A DNA stretch of 64,000 nucleotides from JBCBUE01 sp039818285 (GTDB taxonomy: Bacteria > Planctomycetota > Phycisphaerae > Phycisphaerales > Phycisphaeraceae), in assembly GCA_039818285.1 (NCBI GenBank), contig JBCBUE010000011.1:11254-75253 (forward strand), read 5' to 3'. Position 1 is the stretch's first letter, and every line of letters begins with the position of its first letter. A program made the translations under genes and the position numbers. This document shows, one piece after another, positions 61,781-64,000 of this stretch. The notes beneath the pieces are model-generated. The model saw only the letters and a list, made by a program, of their open reading frames with translations. It did not search any database and was not told the origin of the DNA.

Positions 61781-62410
61781 GTGAGCAGGCAAGAGGATTG
61801 GGATGAGTATGTGTTGGTGCAGGAGAAAATCGATAAGTTCAGTGATGCGACATTCAAAGTGAAGACATGGTCGGTCACCGTAATGAGTGCCCTATTAATC
61901 GGGATTGCTGCAACCAATACCTCACCGCTTCTATATTTGCTAACGCTGTTCCCGATCTTGTCATTTTATTTGCTAGAGCGATATCAGAAGATGTGGCAGA
62001 ACGCTCTTTCTTCTAGAGCGAGAGTTCTCGATCGTAGCTTACATCCGTCAACGCCTGGGGTCGGTCCTCGCCCACAAATGATAAGTCAAGCGATACATTT
62101 TGCTACGCGAGATGCCCTGCGGTCCCGATGGGGGAGGATACAGTTGAATGCCAACGGTCTTTTTTATCTATTGCAAGGCGTAATGGTCTTTCTTGTTGTC
62201 GCTTTTTCGTATATCGGTACACACGACGAGCAAGAAGAGTCGCAGAGTATCACGCCTGTGACAGTTGATTTGCATTACCCGTTGAGTCTAGAGGTTGTCG
62301 TTAGTCGCGATGGAAATCTCCTTGCGGTTAAGAAGAGCAGTGAGAATGGTGATGATTCGCAGAGTGGGGATACGGAGTCTGCGAACAAGATGGAGGGTGA
62401 GGTTGAATGA
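61781..62410 (+). CDS. AT-rich cassette gene 1: three-helix membrane protein
   Basis: 209 residues from a GTG two bases after the ispG stop. Residues 1-25 are a charged helix (VSRQEDWDEYVLVQEKIDKF). Two adjacent helices follow (VTVMSALLIGIAATN and SPLLYLLTLFPILSFYLLER), then a basic cytoplasmic stretch, a third helix (GLFYLLQGVMVFLVVAFSYI) and an acidic 60-residue tail. The opening VQEKIDKFSDATFKVKTWSV recalls small membrane proteins found near defence genes in other bacteria, an uncertain recollection. No enzyme motif. It overlaps the next gene by 4 bp. Confidence 0.7.
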   Translation: MSRQEDWDEYVLVQEKIDKFSDATFKVKTWSVTVMSALLIGIAATNTSPLLYLLTLFPILSFYLLERYQKMWQNALSSRARVLDRSLHPSTPGVGPRPQMISQAIHFATRDALRSRWGRIQLNANGLFYLLQGVMVFLVVAFSYIGTHDEQEESQSITPVTVDLHYPLSLEVVVSRDGNLLAVKKSSENGDDSQSGDTESANKMEGEVE

Positions 62411-62766
62411 AAGGCCTTGATCGTCTTGGTTTAAAACTTGAAAAACTTGAAGACGTCAGCAAGCTTGGCGCTGCTATGGATGCCGTTGCGAGTGGGTTGA
62501 AGAAGAAATATCGGGTCAAGCCTCATGAATGGAGTCTTTCATCCGTCATTTTTGCTATTGCGTCTCAAAACGAGGATCCGGATCGCGACTCACTCTTTTC
62601 CAGTGCAGTCAATTCGGCTGCTCAACTCGAAGACCTGCTCGGAATGCTGATGTATCCGGGAGAGTTGGCAGACCCGATGCGTCGCCTCGCTGATGCAGAT
62701 ACTGCGAGACAAGAGTTGCTTCCGTTCATATCTGAGCTCGCGGCGAATATAATGAGATCGAGATGA
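62407..62766 (+). CDS. AT-rich cassette gene 2: small helical protein
   Basis: 119 residues, predominantly helical and soluble, beginning MKGLDRLGLKLEKLEDVSKL, with FIAS-like HEWSLSSVIFAIASQNEDPD in the middle. No family is recognised. Base composition is markedly lower in G and C than the host genes. It overlaps both neighbours by 4 bp (ATGA), so the three genes are coupled. Confidence 0.65.
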   Translation: MKGLDRLGLKLEKLEDVSKLGAAMDAVASGLKKKYRVKPHEWSLSSVIFAIASQNEDPDRDSLFSSAVNSAAQLEDLLGMLMYPGELADPMRRLADADTARQELLPFISELAANIMRSR

Positions 62767-63461
62767 ATCTATGCTCATCGAGAATGGAACTGAGGCACGC
62801 GCTTCTTGAGATTGGTGGCACTCAGCAAGATCATGTTGCATTTGAGATGACAGAACAGGCTCGAAGTGTGTTGGTATTCGGTTCCTTTTGTTCCGCATAT
62901 TTTAACCACACTAGTGATCTCGATCTTTTGTGTGTTGGCCCTGGCAGAAGATATAAATCGAGGCGATTAGATATAGTTTGGATTGACGAAAAAATCGCTC
63001 GGAATACCGACTGGCTGGGTTCTGAGTTGGCTTGTCACATTAAGCATTTTGGCGCTTCGCTTGATCGTGATGCCACTTGGATTGATGCAGCTAGACCTAG
63101 TGTGTGGTCAGTAGAAAGAAAGATCATTAGTTTGCGGCAGCATACAGAAGCCGTGCTTGAATTTTGGCAGGAGCTGTGTGAGTCTTTCAGAACCAAGAGA
63201 ATCCGACTCATCATGATGGACTTGCTTCGCCTTCGGTGTTTAAAGGCCAGGCAGCCTGTGCCGGTCTCTGGTGCACTTGCGACGCGTCTCGACCTGGAAC
63301 TACTTGGCTATCTGGCAAGCCTTGACGCTGAAGCGGTAAGGCTGAAGCTTATGGAGTTGATTAACGAAGCTGCGGATCAGCCCCACGGCCAGATCAGCGG
63401 CGAGAGCCCCACGGCGACGGCGATGGTCAGCAGGGTCAGCGGCAGGCCGGTGCGGGGGTAG
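62763..63461 (+). CDS. AT-rich cassette gene 3: nucleotidyltransferase-fold protein with odd 3' end
   Basis: 232 residues; the ATG at 62763 overlaps the previous stop, and MELRHALLEIGG at 62784 is another start. The polymerase-beta-type motif is FGSFCSAYFNHTSDLDLLCV, a GS-x10-DxD pattern, and the third Asp is likely in RRLDIVWIDEK, so the transferase looks competent. A helical C-terminal half (120-200) resembles a companion helical domain. From about residue 202 the sequence changes to GC-rich ADQPHGQISGESPTA, which is antisense to the SLC13 gene, so the original 3' end seems to have been lost and replaced. Substrate unknown; MNT-like antitoxins and nucleotide second-messenger synthases share the fold. 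Confidence 0.72.
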   Translation: MNLCSSRMELRHALLEIGGTQQDHVAFEMTEQARSVLVFGSFCSAYFNHTSDLDLLCVGPGRRYKSRRLDIVWIDEKIARNTDWLGSELACHIKHFGASLDRDATWIDAARPSVWSVERKIISLRQHTEAVLEFWQELCESFRTKRIRLIMMDLLRLRCLKARQPVPVSGALATRLDLELLGYLASLDAEAVRLKLMELINEAADQPHGQISGESPTATAMVSRVSGRPVRG

Positions 63462-64000
63462 TCGGCGAAACGGTAGCCGCCGGGGCCGTAGACCATGAGG
63501 TTGGTTTGGTAGCCGATCGGAGTCAGGAAACTGGCCGAGGCGCAGAGGGCGATGGCCATGACGAAGGGGCGGGCGGACTCGAGGCCCAGGGCGTCGGCGG
63601 CGGTGACGGCGATGGGGAACATCAGGACGGCCGCGGCGTTGTTGGTCACGAGCTCGGTGAAGACCACGGTGAGCACGGCCAAGGCGAGCAGGACGAGCCA
63701 GGGGTTGGCGCCGACGGTGCCGATGAGGGTGGTGGCGATCGTCTCGGCGAGGGTGGACTGGTGGACGGCGGCGCCGAGGCCCAGGGCGCCGCCGATGGCG
63801 AGGAGGACGGAGAGGTTGATCGAGCGTCGGGCCTCGAGGCCGGTGATGCAGCGGGTGACGAGCATGGCGGCGACGGCGGCGAGGGCGGCGGGGAGGACGC
63901 CGAGCAGGCCGGTGCCGAAGGCGAGGACCATGACGGCGAGGATGGCGGACGCCAACCAGGCGTTGCGGTGTCGGGGCGGGGCGGCGGAGCCGTCGAGGTA
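63377..64000 (-). CDS. SLC13-family (DASS) sodium-coupled anion transporter, 5' part beyond the window
   Basis: The last 207 residues of a transporter; the frame is open to the right edge. Helices and conserved blocks are FTELVTNNAAAVLMFPIAVT, ASASFLTPIGYQTNLMVYGP and GGYRFADYPRTGLPLTLLTI, as in SLC13/TrkA-C type permeases. The substrate could be a dicarboxylate or sulfate. The end of the gene is overlapped 85 bp by the nucleotidyltransferase frame on the other strand. Confidence 0.88.
   Translation of the reverse strand, partial: YLDGSAAPPRHRNAWLASAILAVMVLAFGTGLLGVLPAALAAVAAMLVTRCITGLEARRSINLSVLLAIGGALGLGAAVHQSTLAETIATTLIGTVGANPWLVLLALAVLTVVFTELVTNNAAAVLMFPIAVTAADALGLESARPFVMAIALCASASFLTPIGYQTNLMVYGPGGYRFADYPRTGLPLTLLTIAVAVGLSPLIWPWG

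Noticed and set aside
60446..62410. A plus-strand frame crossing ispG into the AT-rich cassette
   Set aside because: The first part is a shifted reading of ispG; only the part from the GTG at 61781 has coding character.

Overview
The window is a high-GC bacterial chromosome segment with dense, often overlapping genes. It carries one 10-base run of N, at 55674-55683. Several features together point to a planctomycete, most likely class Phycisphaerae. These are PEP-CTERM proteins ending in a basic RRR tail, a prepilin-like protein with an H-X9-DG C-terminal motif, dockerin-like EF-hand loops on a secreted amylase, and many secreted proteins of planctomycete type. This taxonomic call is inference from gene content; no rRNA is present. 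The only RNA gene seen is tRNA-Ala(GGC) at 21247-21319.

Layout. 1-21 kb is mostly housekeeping: a truncated secreted protein, dihydroorotase, a two-subunit sodium:solute symporter, an AraC regulator divergent from a PhyH-type oxygenase, mutL, an SGNH hydrolase and rsmA. These are followed by a five-gene stretch of overlapping or closely spaced genes (glycosyltransferase, BshC-like protein, transglutaminase, LarB, NnrD), two tandem WYL regulators, dus, GNAT, RNase H-like and zinc-ribbon genes. 21-36 kb is an alpha-glucan (starch, maltodextrin, pullulan) locus. It holds a secreted GH13 amylase with PEP-CTERM, a PEP-CTERM protein, a prepilin-like protein, a LacI regulator, a GH13 neopullulanase-like enzyme, a MalF-type permease fused to its own solute-binding domain, a MalG permease and a secreted type I pullulanase. 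Two near-identical palindromes, one just before lacI and one before the pullulanase, look like the operators that tie the locus into one regulon.

36-51 kb holds a cofactor-independent phosphoglycerate mutase, an MCE/ABC (Mla-like) module without a recognisable MlaE, a sugar aminotransferase, a GH113-like hydrolase, a large secreted protein of unknown function, mnmA, a small kinase, a PhoD-like phosphatase, yraN, pabB and a rhodanese-like protein that lacks the catalytic Cys. 51.48-54.19 kb is a complete mobile element. It has 19-bp perfect terminal inverted repeats, an 8-bp target duplication, an IS1-type transposase, and passenger genes that include a RelE/Phd toxin-antitoxin pair.

54-61.8 kb returns to host genes: miaB (interrupted by the assembly gap), an esterase, an M19 dipeptidase, GH130 with a phosphomannose isomerase (mannose metabolism, perhaps linked to the GH113 enzyme), and ispG. 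61.78-63.37 kb is a conspicuously AT-richer, tightly overlapping three-gene cassette: a membrane protein, a small helical protein and a nucleotidyltransferase-fold protein. It has the look of a transferred defence or stress module, and its last gene runs into the antisense of an SLC13 transporter that leaves the window. The mobile element and this cassette are the two most interesting regions.
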